The notes: generated by a model from the letters alone, not told the origin. DNA of 64,000 nucleotides from Astragalus membranaceus (GCA_039519185.1 CM076846.1:189581068-189645067); one strand, 5' to 3'. Shown: positions 46,255-59,984, counted from the first letter of the stretch. Program-made: numbers and translations.

Positions 46255-49200
46255 GCTGGCGACTTCACTGGGGACAAATTAAGAGAGTCAAGCCTGGTTA
46301 ACTAAATGTGTAAGTTTTTACTAGCTTTATATTTTGTTTTTGCCCCTATGCTTGTGTTACTTATTTATTAGCATTTTGTTATATTATTGAACCTTAGGGT
46401 AGACGACTCTTTTTTGTTATTATTGTTGGTTATCTTTTCCAGCTTATTTAGTTTATGTATTTTGCCCTCATCACACACTTCACTTACACTTTTGCACACA
46501 CCTCTGAGTGGGGCCCTGTACCCGGGTCTGCAAATAACTTAGGACGAGTGGAGATTATTAATGACAGTCATTCTGGATTTTATCTGTCTGACTCTCATGA
46601 AAGTCTCAGCCAGAGTACGCTTTTTCATGGTATCCCACACCAGGTAGCTCGCTATCGTTGTGGATCATATCATGAAGGGGATTTTAGCTCTGGAGACCTT
46701 TGTGAGGAAGTGAATAGAGCCACCTGAGAGATCGATCACATAAGAGACCCTAGACCATGTTGAAAATCCCAATTTAGACATGACCTATCTAGGACACAGG
46801 GGCACTATACTCACTCTCTCTATTAACCTAGGTTAGCATTTCTCCAAAATAAAATCACTCAAAAAAATATTTCATGCTTCCTTCATTTGCATGCACATGA
46901 GACGACATCACTCTTTCCATCCATCATACAAAAAATCATCATGCATTCATAATAAAATAAAATCATCCTTATGTATCCCATTATCATTACACTACCATAC
47001 ATCTCATCATATTTAAAATAACAAAAACGTCAAATTTTTTTATTTGTCCATTTTATCCTAGTTGCGTCATCTCTCATACTCATACATCGCATTGCTATTA
47101 TAAAAATTTATTTTTAAATGCATCATCTTCATGCTTCATAAAGAACAAGGACAAAAGTCATTTATTCATATCCATCTCAAATGCATCAGTCCTTCAACAT
47201 GCGTCAAAACAAAAATTATAAATTTCTTCATTATTGCATTGTTCATCACCCAATAGCATTTTGTTAGCTTTTTATTTTAGTTGAAGCATAAAAAAGGGAT
47301 AAACCATCACGCATTTCATTCATCTCCATTGTTGCTCATGTACAACAAACATATGTTCATGCATTATACTTTATTCAAAGTATTCATGTGGTCATACATC
47401 ATTTCCCTCATGTGGTCATCCTAGTTTAAATACAACAATTCCATATTCATGTGTCATTTCCCAAATAAAACAAAAAAAAATCATTTCATTATAATTGTAT
47501 CATTTGTCATCCAATAAATCAAAAATAAGAGTCTGCATACATGTTGCACCACCTCTCGAAAATGAAAATAATTGCATTAGAATCAAACATTTATTTCTTC
47601 ATGCATTCGCATTTTTCATACATATCTGTCATCATGGGCATTATATTTTGCTAGAAAATAAAAAAATCACCATAGAACGAGTAACTTGTTTTCATATCCA
47701 TCTCGTTCTCATGGTACTAACATGCATATCATCCTCCAAAAAAATAAAGACGCTACATAGTTGTCCAACTTTCATCATCTTGCATACTCAAAAATATACT
47801 ATATTCGTTACTCCTCTTCATGCATAGAAAAATAAAAAATGCATTAGTCATCTGACATGCAAAATAAAAGAAAATAATAAAATGATGCCACTTTCTTGCA
47901 TTATTCATCATCATATTGCATTGCGTCCGAAAAATCATTTCGGATAGTCAATCTTTTCAAGCGATCATTCATTCACCTTCCTCGCATCCGCATCATGCAA
48001 CGTTATTCGTTCATACATTGCATTTCTTTTCATGAAAAAGAAAAAATAAAAAACATGATCACATTTTTGATAAATAACTGAATATCTCATTTAGCATGCA
48101 TTTTCATTCATTCATAATCATTCACAAAAACCATCATTAAATAATATAGGCATTTCATCATTTGCAATATCATGATAGCATTCACGCACCTTTTCACTCG
48201 TCCCAAAAAACTGTTGTCCCAGTAAATGATCCATACGCCATTTCATCCACACATCATTTATATACCGTTTCAACATGCATCATGTCAAAAATTACGTCAT
48301 CATTTTCGCATCATTCATAGATACGTATTTAGCATTTCATTCTGATACATGAAAGAGGCTCTGCATCGGTCACGTGCCGCATTGTCTCCAAAAATCATTT
48401 AGAATAACTGACCTTTCCAAGTGATCATTCATGCACGCATTTCATGCATTCGCATCTGCATTTTCGTCATTTTTCACCATGTGTTCCTTCATGCATTAGG
48501 ACACAAGGTGCGTTTAACTTGATTATTCATGTTGCGTGAGCATAGTTAGTCTCTCAACTAGAAAATAAAAAAAAATTATCATGCATTCATAATAGAATAC
48601 GGTCATCGTTTTCATTATCATGGTACCAACATGCATCTCATCATCTAGAAAATAACAAAATATCATATTTTTTTTTTATTTTACTTCATCTTGCATAAGC
48701 CACACGCCAAAAATGAGAAAATAATATCACCTTGATATTATAAAAAAAATTACATTCATTCATTATTTCATTACTCCTCTTCATGCATCATGAAGAAACA
48801 AAAACAAAGGTCATTCATTCTCATGCATCTCAAAAACAGTTCCTTCATGAGGCAAAAAGAACAAAAACAAAAATCATTCATTCCTCTCACATCCGTCTCA
48901 AGGGCATTAATCCTCTCACATGCATTAAAACAAAATTAGGAATTGCTTCATTTTCTTCTATTCTTGCATCGTTCATCATCCAATAGTTTTTTTTTGTTAG
49001 CCTCTCACTCTGGTTGAACTTCAAAAAAAATAAAAAAATAAAAATAAAAAATCACACACTTGCTTTAGGTATCATTAGGCATTTCATTCACCTGCATCAT
49101 TGTCTGTGTACAACAACATCCATATGTTCATGCATTCTACTTTATTCAAATAATTTTTCCAAAAAATAAAAAAAAATGAAACTCATAAGATCTTTTTTGA

Positions 49201-52200
49201 CACACTATTTGATGAGAAACGATGCCTTCTTGAAAATATATTCGAATTGATTCCTCTTCCTTGGAAAATGTTGTCACACCCTAACTTGATTCACCGACAT
49301 CAAGTTCTCCACCCTTCACTCCATATACATCCTACTCATACCTACAACATTTATGGAAACCATCCACCCACCTAACCCTTCAATGGAATTCACCATAACT
49401 CATTCACCATCATGGTCACTACAATATTGACCATATCATAGGCTTGACCCTTGGCCACTGCGTGCCCCACTAAGAACACCAGCCAACATATATCTCACAC
49501 CTTTGATAATAAGCTTAAATGTCTATTTTGTTAACTTGTGTGGTTTTAACAATTAAAATTGTTCAATCTTAAGCGGTGTTAACTCTCCATGAAGCATTTG
49601 CAAGATAAACTAACATGACATGTGTGCTTACCCTTGTTTGAGTCAGTTATACTACCCCCATCTTTCCGCCATTTCCAAAACCAGACCCAACCATCCATAA
49701 AAGGCCCAGTCCCCACAAAAGTATTACATTCACTTCCTCCAGTGATGAAATTTCATGAACAACATTTTGTACGCTCCATACTGGGGCAGAGTAATGATCA
49801 CTAAGATTTTCTGCTAGCATTTTAAACACTCGTGCAAGTCCTTTGAGTAAAAAAAAAAACACAAAAGAGATCCAAAAAAGAAAAGCCCGTTAGGTTGAAA
49901 ACTCGCAAGAGCAGCCTGAGCAAAAATTAGGGCATAAAAAAATAATAAATAAAGAAAAGCAAATATATTAAAATGAAGTTTTGTCCCATAGTTACAATTT
50001 CAAGAAAATAAGCAATCATGATTTGAATTGGAGTTTGGCCATTTTCCTATATCCAAAAATCCAAAAAAAGAGAAATCCCCTTTGCTACCCACTTCGAGCC
50101 AAAAAAAAATCAAAAAATCTTTCAAACACCTTAGGCAATGATCAGTCTCATATCTAACAGCTCGCTCAGCTCGAAAGAAAAAAGAAAAATCACAAAAAAA
50201 AGTGAAATTTAAAAAAAAAAAAAAAAAGAAGATTGAAAAATCCTGAAGACCAGAGCGGTAGAAATTGTGAGCTGATACTTCACACCATCGAGCATATAAA
50301 AGATCCTTGTCTGAAATAAACCCTCAAACACTTCCTTTGGCCTAAGCATCCTATCCTCCATGAACCCTCAAATGCGCTACAACCCTAAAACAGGTTCATT
50401 CTACCATGAAGCGCATAAAAGATTCTTTGTCTCAACCAACCTCGAACACTCTCAGGAGCAAAGTAATCATTTCCTTCATGAATCATTAGCCATTAGCCAT
50501 ATTACAATCCTAAGGCCTTTTCTGATCAGTGATTGGTTGTTTCCATTTTTCTCAAAGCTTATACTATAGGACAAAATAATCAGAATAAGTTATTTGCTCA
50601 AAAAAACAAAGAGAAAAATATTATTACAAAAGAAAATAAGAAAAAAACTTAAAAGGGCTTGCACGCTCGAAGTTCATCAAGAGAAGATGACAGTGATCAT
50701 CAACAAAGTGAATTTTCATCGAACCAAAAACTCTTGACTGTCTTAGCTTGTGGACTCCTTCCCAAAGAAAACCACAAATCCCTACTAAGGCGGTTACTTG
50801 ACTTATCATATAAAAATGGGGCAATACCTCACCCCCCATTCCACTCAAACTCAGGGAGATTTTTTTAGCATTCCCGAAATACCCTCATCTTTCATCCCGT
50901 TCACATACTACATTCTAACTTTACACCCCGTCACAATCCCACTCGGATGGGGCAATCTTCACCTTTCATGGATTGGGGCAACCTTGTCCTCTTGTATACC
51001 GGGGCTTCATATCCCTCGGCCCGAAAGAATCCTTTTGCCTCCCATTCCATTCATTCCTAGCCACTTGTCACTCTCAATACCAACATATTTCCCAATCCCT
51101 CAATCAGTCTATATCCTTAGTTGTCATTGTCCTCCTTAGTTTCACTCCCCACTATTTGAAGTCAAAATTGGGGCAATCAAACATTTTTACCTTGGAGCAA
51201 GCTTATCTCTCATAAGTTTGAGCCAATAAACCACATCCTCCACTCCACTCATGTGTCACGCTTGACTATACCCTACATTTCTTGAACCCTGAGTCAACTG
51301 GCACATTCATTTGCATTCGCACTGTTTTTCATATTTATTAAGCAAATGCTTCAAAGAGAGAGACACACAATAATGACAATCCCTCTAAGTTAACATCTTA
51401 GACTTGAAAGCTTAGCCATCATGGGTCATCATAACCAAATGAGAACCCATCTGCAAATACACATCTCGATCTCTAGAAAGGGCACTAATACATTGCTGCA
51501 AGCCACACTTTTCAAGATGACAATCTTGAACTTACCAGAGTTCAAGTCCAAGCCATCAAAAATCTTTCTTCCAAGGAACGATCAATTCAAAATGTTCAGC
51601 TCTCTGTTTCCAACATCAAAAGTTTCGTTTCACATCAAACATTTTTGCATCCGTACAAAACAAAAAGTGTTGTTACCAACAAATCATGCATTAGACATGT
51701 CCTCATTATTTTAGAATTAAACCCTGCATCTGATCATACTCATTACCACTCTCTCATGCAAGTATTGTACATGCATCCACATTCAACTTGTTTTTGCCTA
51801 CACAATTTTGCTTCTTTCGCATTACGCATTGCGTATCCATACATGCATACCCATACATAACATGTATTGCTTCAATAAAAAGCCGAATGTCGGTCTCATT
51901 ATTACCCAAAGTCTGTCTGCATCCCAATCAATCATATCATAGCATCGCACCATGCATTCATGCACTTCCCTCTATTCACCATGGCGTTTGCATCAAAATA
52001 TTATATATCTATCATATTCGCATTCTCATACCAAAAAGACAATAAAGCGAAAAGACAAAAAAAAAAAGAAGAAAAAAACCTCCCACATCCCAACAAACAT
52101 CCAATCATTGCACCATACAACATCAACTCATGCGGCTACCACAATCCTCCATCTAAGCATTACGTGTGCACGTTCATTCATTCATTCATTCATTTATGAA

Positions 52201-53927
52201 AAGGGGCAAAACAAGAGAAAACCAAAAAGGCGAAAGTCATCCACATTGCACCCGTTACTCCCACCAAAGCATAGATCATTCCATCATGCAATCAACAGTA
52301 TATTTGCATTCGCATGTTATCTGCATCCGCATCCACAGCTTATCAATTTCTGTTCCCGGCCAGCTTCAACATCCATCATTCACGGGCCTCTTGTAGTCCA
52401 TTTACTTTCGCACTGCACGTTCATCACATCACCAATCATATCATTTGCTATGCATTCACGTGTTTCCTTTATTCACCATAGCATTTGCATCAAAGTATTA
52501 CATTCGCATCATATTCACATTCGCATTGCATGCATCAAGAAGAGAAGCAAAATAAATAAGAAGAAGTAAAAAGAAAAATCCACCCATTACATTCATCATC
52601 ACACCAAAAATTAATCACTACAATCACATTCACATCTCATGCACCGTTGTCAACTTTCTCATTCCATCGGGTTCAACACCCATGGTATACCCATTTCATT
52701 CATCATCCCCCAGATACCAATCATTGCACGTTCATCGCATTACACGCATGACATTGTTTGCTTCGATAGACGTGTCAAGTGCCGGTCTCATCGTTGCCCC
52801 CAAAAGAGAGTTTTTTTTACATCACTAATCATATCTTTGTACCATGTATGACATTCGCGTCAAGGCATTACATTTGCATCTCATTCACACTTTGCATTTC
52901 ATACACTCATATACCAAGGAAAAAATAGAAAAGCAAAAAAAAGACAAAAAGAGAAAAATTGCTCAGTCCATTACGGTCATCATTCCACCAAAATCAATCA
53001 GCACGACCACATTCCTACTTTATCTGCATTCACACACGTTGTTCGTCAACTTCCATGTCCCATCAACTTCAACTCACAGCATCTGCCACACTTCATTCAC
53101 CCATCGAACACTTACCATTTCACATACCTATACTGCACGCATACATCATTCATTGCATTTTTAGACATACCAAATATGCTTCTCCCTTCTCCGGTAAATG
53201 CATTCATTAGGTGTGTTCTAGGCAGGTACGCCATGTACCAATCCCAATAGTTTGTTCCCTCAAATTCAGTGCTCCAAGCGCTGGTCTCATACTACAATTC
53301 AGAATCTCAGTACTCCTTTAAACCCTCAGCGGTCCCTCAGAGCCCAAGCGCTCCTTTAGACCCCCAGCGGTCCCTCAGAGCCTAAGCGCTCCTTCAGACC
53401 AACAATGGTCCTTCAATCCAGATCGCACGTCGCGTTATCGAGCAACCGACGGATCATCCGGCCCCAGGCCCTTCAGACTAGCTGTGTCCGCCTAAAAAAC
53501 ACAGTGCACGTCCTTCGAGGTGCGCAAATCAGGTCAACGACCTGACCTTGCCCCCATGGCCGCTCGAGAAAGGCCACCCCCCAAACAGACCGTTTTACTA
53601 GTACCGTTGCTAGTTTGCACTCCACCAGACCCATTGGTCCATCAGGCTTAGGCAAGCCCTTCAGACCCCGTCGGTCCTTCAGTTTAACTCCAATCAATGC
53701 GCCAAGCATCGACTGCGAATTAGACCATCAGAGCCCCGGTGCTCCTTCAGATCCCTAGTGATCCTTTTTTACTTTTGCTTTATGTCAACCCAATTTTTCA
53801 ATAATTTCTAAAAAAATCAAGCATAGTCTTGACAAAATTAGAGTCTTTTTATCTTTATTTCTATTTTACTCGAGAAATTCGGAAACCCTTCATATTTCCT
53901 AGTAAAATATAAATAAAGAGGGGCAGC
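46255..53927 (+). other. Coding-free interior of the Ogre-like element
   Basis: Long stretches are built from CATCATTCATGCATTC-like words, alternating with A-rich tracts, from about 46900 to 53200. There is no gag, protease, reverse transcriptase, RNase H or integrase motif. The interior therefore looks like a large retrotransposon derivative (LARD) mobilised in trans. Near the 3' end (53270-53760) there are tandem blocks of CCTTCAGACCC and GCGGTCCCTCAGAGCC. Confidence 0.75.
53270..53760. repeat. Tandem blocks near the 3' end of the Ogre-like element
   Basis: Units of about 43 bases such as CCCAGCGGTCCCTCAGAGCC and TAAGCGCTCCTTCAGACC recur at about 53322 and 53366, with weaker copies to 53760. 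Tandem repeats upstream of the 3' LTR are common in Ogre elements. Confidence 0.7.
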
Positions 53928-56257
53928 TGTCATACCCTAATTTTGTCCGGCTAATTGAAAAAATCCGAAAATAGTTTACTCTCGTCATTTTTTTTATCGT
54001 GCGCGTGTCTTTAACGCTCAACGTGTGACGTTTATTTTAATACTCGTTTTTTTAGTTTTGATATTGCTTATTATCATAAAAAATAAAATATAATGCAAAA
54101 TCAAATAAACCATTAAGCTGAATAGTCAAAAGTTTTATTATTACGCAACCAAGTTTTACATATGGACAAAAACAAAAGGAAAATAGTGCACAAATTTTGA
54201 AACAAATTTTCAAAAAAATAAAGAGAGGCAAGCGCAACATGTTGTTGTTGCATTATTGATAGTAGTGGTATTTTTTTTTTTTGAGATTGATAGTAGTGGT
54301 ATTTTAAGCTTCAAGCAAAGTCACCTTCTTCTTGTTCTTTTGGCCTTTTTCCCAAAAGGCAGGAAAATAATACAAATAAAACACAAAAATTTCAGAAATG
54401 ATACAATGGAAAAGCAGATGCCAAGCGCTGGTTCCTGCAGCAAGTAGTGGAGTGTATTTCTAGCCTTAAGCCAAAACCACCTTCCTCTTGTTCCCTTGGC
54501 ATTTTTCCACATTTGCTTCAGCCAAACAACTTTATGCACACCTCTGTGACCTTGTCTCCAACAGCTCTCTCACACCTCTGCTCCACTCCCGCGCCACTGT
54601 ACCACAATACAAGTCCAACAAACAATTTGACATTTAGCATCAACCTGTAAACAACCCCACAACACACAGAATTTCAAAAATCCCCTATAAATACCATAGT
54701 ACCATATCAGATTCAAGGGAGAGGAGTGAAAGAAAGAGCTTCAACACAAATCAAAAACACGAGCAAAAACCCAACACCCTCACCTCACCTTCGACCTTCT
54801 CTCCCCAATCACTACCACAAACCAGCACCTCACCCTTATCTCCTCCACTACTAACCCAAAACCCAACACCGCATCTTCACATTAACATAGACCCAAATGA
54901 AAGAATGAAAAAGGGAGAACAATTCTGAAAAAACGGAAGAGATATAGAGTTTTTAATTCCTCAATCCAATAAGCCGTTTTCTCCTCCACACCCATAAATC
55001 CATTGTCATCTCCACCTAAAACCAACAACAACAAAGAGTAGTGCCCTGTCAAGATGAAAGAAAACAGATAAAAAGTAAAGAGAGAAAAATGGAAGAAGGA
55101 AGAAGAAAGAGTGTCCTTGTCTCACTGAGACTTCACCTCATCACCACATCGAACTCGCTGCCGTCACGCCCCTGGCGCCGTCGAGCACCACTGCTGCGTC
55201 GCCGAAAACCTCTATTGACCACCACCGACTCCCCTCTTCGGCCGCGAACCACCGCACCGGAGCTTGGTCGGATACCTCTCGGTTGTCTCGCTTTCTCTCT
55301 CCTCGCCGCATCCCATCGGTCTCAACCCCCCTTTCCACTTTTCAGTTTCATCTTCCTCTCACTGTAACTCTTCCATCCTTCAGCTCCTCTCTATCATTTC
55401 TTTTCCTTTTGCGTTCTCCTCTCTCTCTCTTTTCAAATGGGTATTGCAAGTGCTTTCTTGCTTTCCTTTCTTGTTTATGTGCTTTCTTTTCATTTATTAA
55501 CTTTAGCTTTAACACCCTTTCTCTGTATATGCGCACAGACCCCACTCCCCTTCACTTTTATTATTTTTTTTTTCTTTTCCGGTTTTCACTCTGTGATAGA
55601 TGCCTATGTGCAGCGCTAGATGTAGGTCATGTGGTGTGTGTTGTGTTTTCTTATTTCTTAGTATATTATAATGTAAAAATATAAGTAAAAAAGGCTGATG
55701 TGTGTGCTGTGTGCGTGTGTCAAATCCCTCCCCCCCATTGCATTTTTCTTTTTTTTTTTATATAACCATATTTGCTTAGTATTTATTTTAGAGTTAATTT
55801 TTTATCCAAACCCATCTCCCATTTGGTTTAGGCTCATTCATACCATTCTCATTCAACTAATTTTTCAAAGTTGATTTCATTTCTCGAAAAATATCGAATC
55901 CACAACCACAAATCAGTTATTTGCAATGGTCACTCTGGGTTTAACTCGTTTGATTATTGCGAACAACTTTACTTTTCAAATGGGCCATTAGTGGTGACCA
56001 CTCTAGATTTATCTGTCTGGTCACTGCAAGCATCTTCCAAATTTCAAAAACATTCAAATAATAAAGCACACCAACACACAAACTTTTTCTACCAAGAACT
56101 ACGTGCGATTTGATTCTCTACCAGGAGATACGTAGGACCAGAGGGCGGCCGACCTCTGTCAATTGCACTAATAAAAAACCCTTTTTTTTCCCTTTAAATT
56201 CATTTATCTCATTTTTCTCCAAAAAATACAAAAAAATAACTAACCGTGTTTAGTGAG

Positions 56258-56326
<69 letters not shown>

Positions 56327-56580
56327 AGGGTAAAAACATTATTTTTGAATTAATAAACATTTACACATTTAGTTAAAAGGTAACCTCCCTTAGGAAGGAT
56401 GTCGTAGGGTGCTAATACCTTCCCTACGCATAAACGACTCCCGAGCCTAAATCTGGTCCGCAAGACCCCCTTATCTACTCAATAGGGATTTTCCAATGTT
56501 TGCCCTTAAACTAGAACTTTGGTGGCGGCTTCATTCAAGAACTTCGAAGAATCCCTCCTCCGGATTTTTCGGTCGCTACA
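53928..56580 (+). repeat. 3' LTR of the Ogre-like element
   Basis: Nearly identical to 43605-46254. ORFs of 60-133 residues inside it are repeated in the other LTR because the LTRs are copies, not because they are genes. Confidence 0.93.
56263..56325. repeat. TTA trinucleotide repeat in 3' LTR
   Basis: About 21 units, longer by six bases than the tract in the other LTR. Confidence 0.95.
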
Positions 56581-57239
56581 GGTACGTGTTAACTAAACTC
56601 ACGAAGTGCGAGGCATTTCGATTAATGAATAAGACATTGTTATGTCAGCTTTTGTTGTAACGGTTTAATAAATTGAACCGAGTGCCAGTGAGGGGGCACG
56701 GTAGGATTCACTGAGACAAGTTGTCTCACCCAATCCATATTTGTTGTTTTTACAGAGAACAGGTTATAAGGACAGCAGGCGGCACAGTTGGTTGTCGGGT
56801 TCAAGGAGAAGACTGAAGATTGATTCTTTGATAGTTGTCCATGTTCTCCTGTAGTTGTCTCTGTATTCGGTCGTATGACTCGAGCTTGTATTAATTGTAT
56901 TTTTATAGTTTCCGCTGTTTCTTGTAAAGATGTATATCTAAACAGGAATTTTTATACTCTGATTTATACCAAATTGTATATTTAGGTATTTCTTTGTTAA
57001 AGAAATACAGGGGTGTTACAAGAATCAACCAAAAAACTTCGCTGTCATATCAGTCTCGGAGTACTTAAAGCAAGTACTTATACTGAGGAATAAGAAAAGG
57101 CGGGAGGAGGGATAAATGCATACAATAAAAGTAGTTTCATATAAGACACTACTAAAAAGCACTGTTTTAAATTTGACTCAACTAGTATAGGAAGTTTGAT
57201 AATGAACAGAAAACACTGATAAAAAAAAGTTAATCCTTT

Positions 57240-57880
57240 GCCTTGTGTGCAAGAAGTACATCTCCTTTTGTAGACTGGAACTCAATCAGAGACTTTCCCA
57301 TAAGCCCTGCCTTTTTTTCAGAATAAACAAGAGGAAAGGGGAACCATAATATAATAATTCCATATGAATTGATGCTCTCAGTACTACTTAGATATACAGG
57401 AATACATGAAAAATCAACAGTACACTAAGCTCCTTTTTCCTCCATACTCTTAAAGTCCCAATAGTAATGAAATAAAATATAAAATTTAATTTTCTCTTCT
57501 ATTGTTATATTTATATTTTCGAATTCCATCTTTCTTTGAACTTCAGCTTGCCTCCATTTTAAACCAACATATTCCAAATGAATAAATCCTCAATTTAGAC
57601 CCTAATGTATCACTGACTGACTCTCCTAAATAATCCCTAAAATTTATCCCATTTCATCAATTTAGTTTCTATGCAGCAAGCGATACTTTGGGGACTCTTA
57701 TCTATGAGTATGAAATTTTAAAGACAATTGTGAGAAACAAAAGGGAAGAACTGAAAAGCAGGTAACCTGAACATCAACACACTTCCAGTTGAGGATTGTA
57801 GATCCCCTCTTTTGAGCAGTTTCCACATTCCTTGACGCGCCAGTGGCGATTGAGCTTGATATTTCAGCTTCCTAAGCCAA
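57240..57880 (-). pseudogene. Captured exon-like pieces in CACTA-3, not recognised
   Basis: Two open pieces on the minus strand: AGLMGKSLIEFQSTKGDVLL with a stop near 57235, and EISSSIATGASRNVETAQKR near 57780-57870. They lie downstream of the TRFL exons on the same strand and could be its remaining exons or another gene. Confidence 0.35.
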
Positions 57881-58103
57881 AAACAAAACAAAAGCATAAA
57901 AATGACAAGAACAATCATTTATCCTTTCTGAAACGACCCATAAAGTGTCAATGTTATAGAGGAGAAAGCATGAATTCTTAAGGTCAAATCCACACTAACC
58001 AAAAGGAACTTAAATGCCTTCTATGCATTACCTTTCTAGTTATTACTTATTGCTCAAGTTAAAGGATACTTTGTAACCAGAAGGAAGGAACAGAAGAATG
58101 TAC

Positions 58104-59072
58104 CTTTAAGTCAAAATAAGTTCTATGATATGCATTCTCAAAAGCTCGTAACTTTACATCACGCCACCTGCAAGATCGAAACATCATTAGGAAGCCAGTT
58201 TTGCTGTCTATCTGAAGGTAAAGCTTATATTAATAAATCAAAATCATACCTTCCAGTTCCAAGTTCCTCAACTGCATGAACAAGTGCTTCTACCTCATAC
58301 ACAGAGAATGGTCTCCTAGTTCGACGCTGTACAAAATCAATGCGCTTGATTTTTTGACTCACCGGAACCACAGCTAAAGCTTCGGTACTAGCTGGAAGAG
58401 CAACCAGCGCTCTGGAATCTAATGTTATTTTGTCATCTATAGTGCCAGTGGGGGAATGAGCCGATTCGTGGTTATTTTCAACTATATTTCCTGGATTTGT
58501 CAGCAAGGAGGAATCATGTATGGTATCAGTAATCCCTGAATCTAATGCAGGAGTTTCCAAGGACCTAAAAAAATTAAATAACGATATTAGCTTTAGTGTC
58601 CAAAAATTAATAATAATCAGCTATGGCGATGAAACGAAACTATGATATCAAATTTGGCTCACCTAGTAGTATGTGATGTTTCACATTGAGAGGAAGGATC
58701 GCCAACACAAACAGCTGGAGAAGCTAGAAAGACTTAGGCTCCAATGTGAAACTAATCGAGATTCTCATTACAAGATAAACCAGTCTGCTCAAGTGTTCTA
58801 TTGTCATCTCTAATTTGTTCCCCCTGAAGAAGAACACCAACATGCATACCACCTCCAATTACAGCCATCACTGCCTCCATTACTGTCCTCTACAAAAAAT
58901 TGTAAAAATACCCAATGCAAAGGTTAGAGCCAATAATAATTTTCCAAACCAAAATAAAGATATCTCTATATTTGTCTAGCTCTATTAATACCTTTAGTGA
59001 ACCAATAGTTGCAGTTTCGGGAACCTCGATGTAAAGCTCCGGTATTTTAAACGATTTAATGCTAAACTTCAA
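58104..59072 (-). pseudogene. Captured TRFL (telomere-repeat-binding, TRP-type) gene exons
   Basis: Four exons in order on the minus strand. 59072-58992 encodes MKFSIKSFKIPELYIEVPET (ubiquitin-like region of plant TRFL proteins). 58889 to about 58722 encodes TVMEAVMAVIGGGMHVGVLL then DDNRTLEQTGLSCNENL. 58566-58250 encodes a linker and RRTRRPFSVYEVEALVHAVE, the start of the Myb domain. 58168-58104 encodes RWRDVKLRAFENAYHRTYFD, the second Myb helix region. Introns are GT-AG. These proteins bind double-stranded TTTAGGG repeats through the Myb domain. A stop or frameshift lies near 58740, and the last Myb helix (VDLKDKWKTLVH region) is not found, so the copy should not bind DNA. Confidence 0.88.
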
Positions 59073-59159
59073 TGTTCACAAGATATACACAGCATATAAG
59101 TAACTATTTAGTTATGTAATGAACAATCAAGATAAGTAAAATGAAGGAATTTGAGAGAA

Positions 59160-59980
59160 TGTTACCACGAGAATCCTCAGGTACATGCAATTTTGAGCAT
59201 GAGTTAGGGTTGCCTCCATCTGTTCCTTTGAGGGGAATTAGATACACGCTCACTGCTGAATCCTCCGTCAGAACTTACAACTGAAACACGGTCAAAGGAT
59301 TTCCTCCTCTTAACAATAGTGATGTGCTGAGATCTTTCGAATCCGTGATAAGTCTTTCTCTTACGATAAAGAGGTACATCTAGATCTGAAAGACATTGGG
59401 AACCCTATTGAGAACCACGAAACCCTATTGAACAACCATGAAACCTTTGAGCACCATTAAATGTCTTCAGGCCAAGAGAGGGAGAGACATGGAAGATAGA
59501 GGGAGAGGGAGAGAAGGGCATACCAGTTTTCCACCGCGGTGAATAGTGGCTGTGACGGTGGTGGTGACCTAAAAATCACAAAGTAACAGTAGAATCAACC
59601 AAAAAACAGATCTGAATCGCTTCCTTTCTCTTCGATTTGAATGGGTGGATGGCGGCGCACAGTGGTTGCGAGAATGAGGGCTGAGGCCGGAGTTGAGCTA
59701 GGGATTGGGGAAAGGTGGGGTTAGGGTTTCGCCGAAGTTGAGGAGAATGAGGGCGTAGGGTGAGGGAGGAGTCGAGAACGACGGTGGGGAGTGAGGGTGG
59801 AAGTGGGGTGGTGGTGATTGAGAGGAGGGAAGCAGAACAGAGGATGAGGAGAGTGAGGGTGAGAGCGAGAGTGTGAGAGTGAGAATAGTGAAAGTGATAG
59901 GGTGAGGTGAGTGAGCGAGAGAGTCTGAGAGTGAGACTGTGAGAGTGAGAATCAGAATTAGTAAAATAAACGGAGAGGTA
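59160..59980 (-). other. Purine-rich region between TRFL exons and the right end of CACTA-3
   Basis: The plus strand is rich in GAGAGTGAG and GGTGAGG words (59640-59960). It sits upstream of the captured TRFL exons on the minus strand and may be a captured 5' leader/promoter or element sequence. No ORF is credible. Confidence 0.4.
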
Positions 59981-59984
59981 GCGT

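Larger units (their letters stand above)
43605..56580 (+). mobile_element. Young non-autonomous Ogre/Tat-like LTR retrotransposon
   Basis: Two LTRs (43605-46254 and 53928-56580) enclose 7.7 kb without any credible coding sequence. A primer site TGGCGACTTCACTGGGGA starts at 46257, close to the tRNA-Arg-type site known for Ogre elements, and a purine tract AAAGAGGGGCAGC precedes the second LTR. It sits in the gypsy LTR. The right flank is GGTAC; the left flank reads GG-C where the same LTR has GGTAC, so a 5-base duplication with a 2-base loss on the left is likely. Confidence 0.9.
40895..57019 (+). mobile_element. Truncated Ty3/gypsy element: 3' end and 3' LTR, nested in CACTA-3
   Basis: TTTGAGGACAAAATTTTTAA and a purine tract (AAAAGTTGGGGTGAT) precede TGTAACATCCCTAATTTT at 40967, the usual junction of a plant gypsy polyprotein end, polypurine tract and 3' LTR. 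The LTR ends GGGGTGTTACA at 57019. Its body is 40967-43604 plus 56581-57019, about 3.1 kb, split by the Ogre-like element. The 5' LTR and coding region are gone; no target duplication could be paired. Confidence 0.75.

Noticed and set aside
51421..53164. ORFs up to 205 residues in the Ogre-like interior
   Set aside because: They are His/Ser/Ile-rich readings of CATTC-type repeats with no gag or pol motif.
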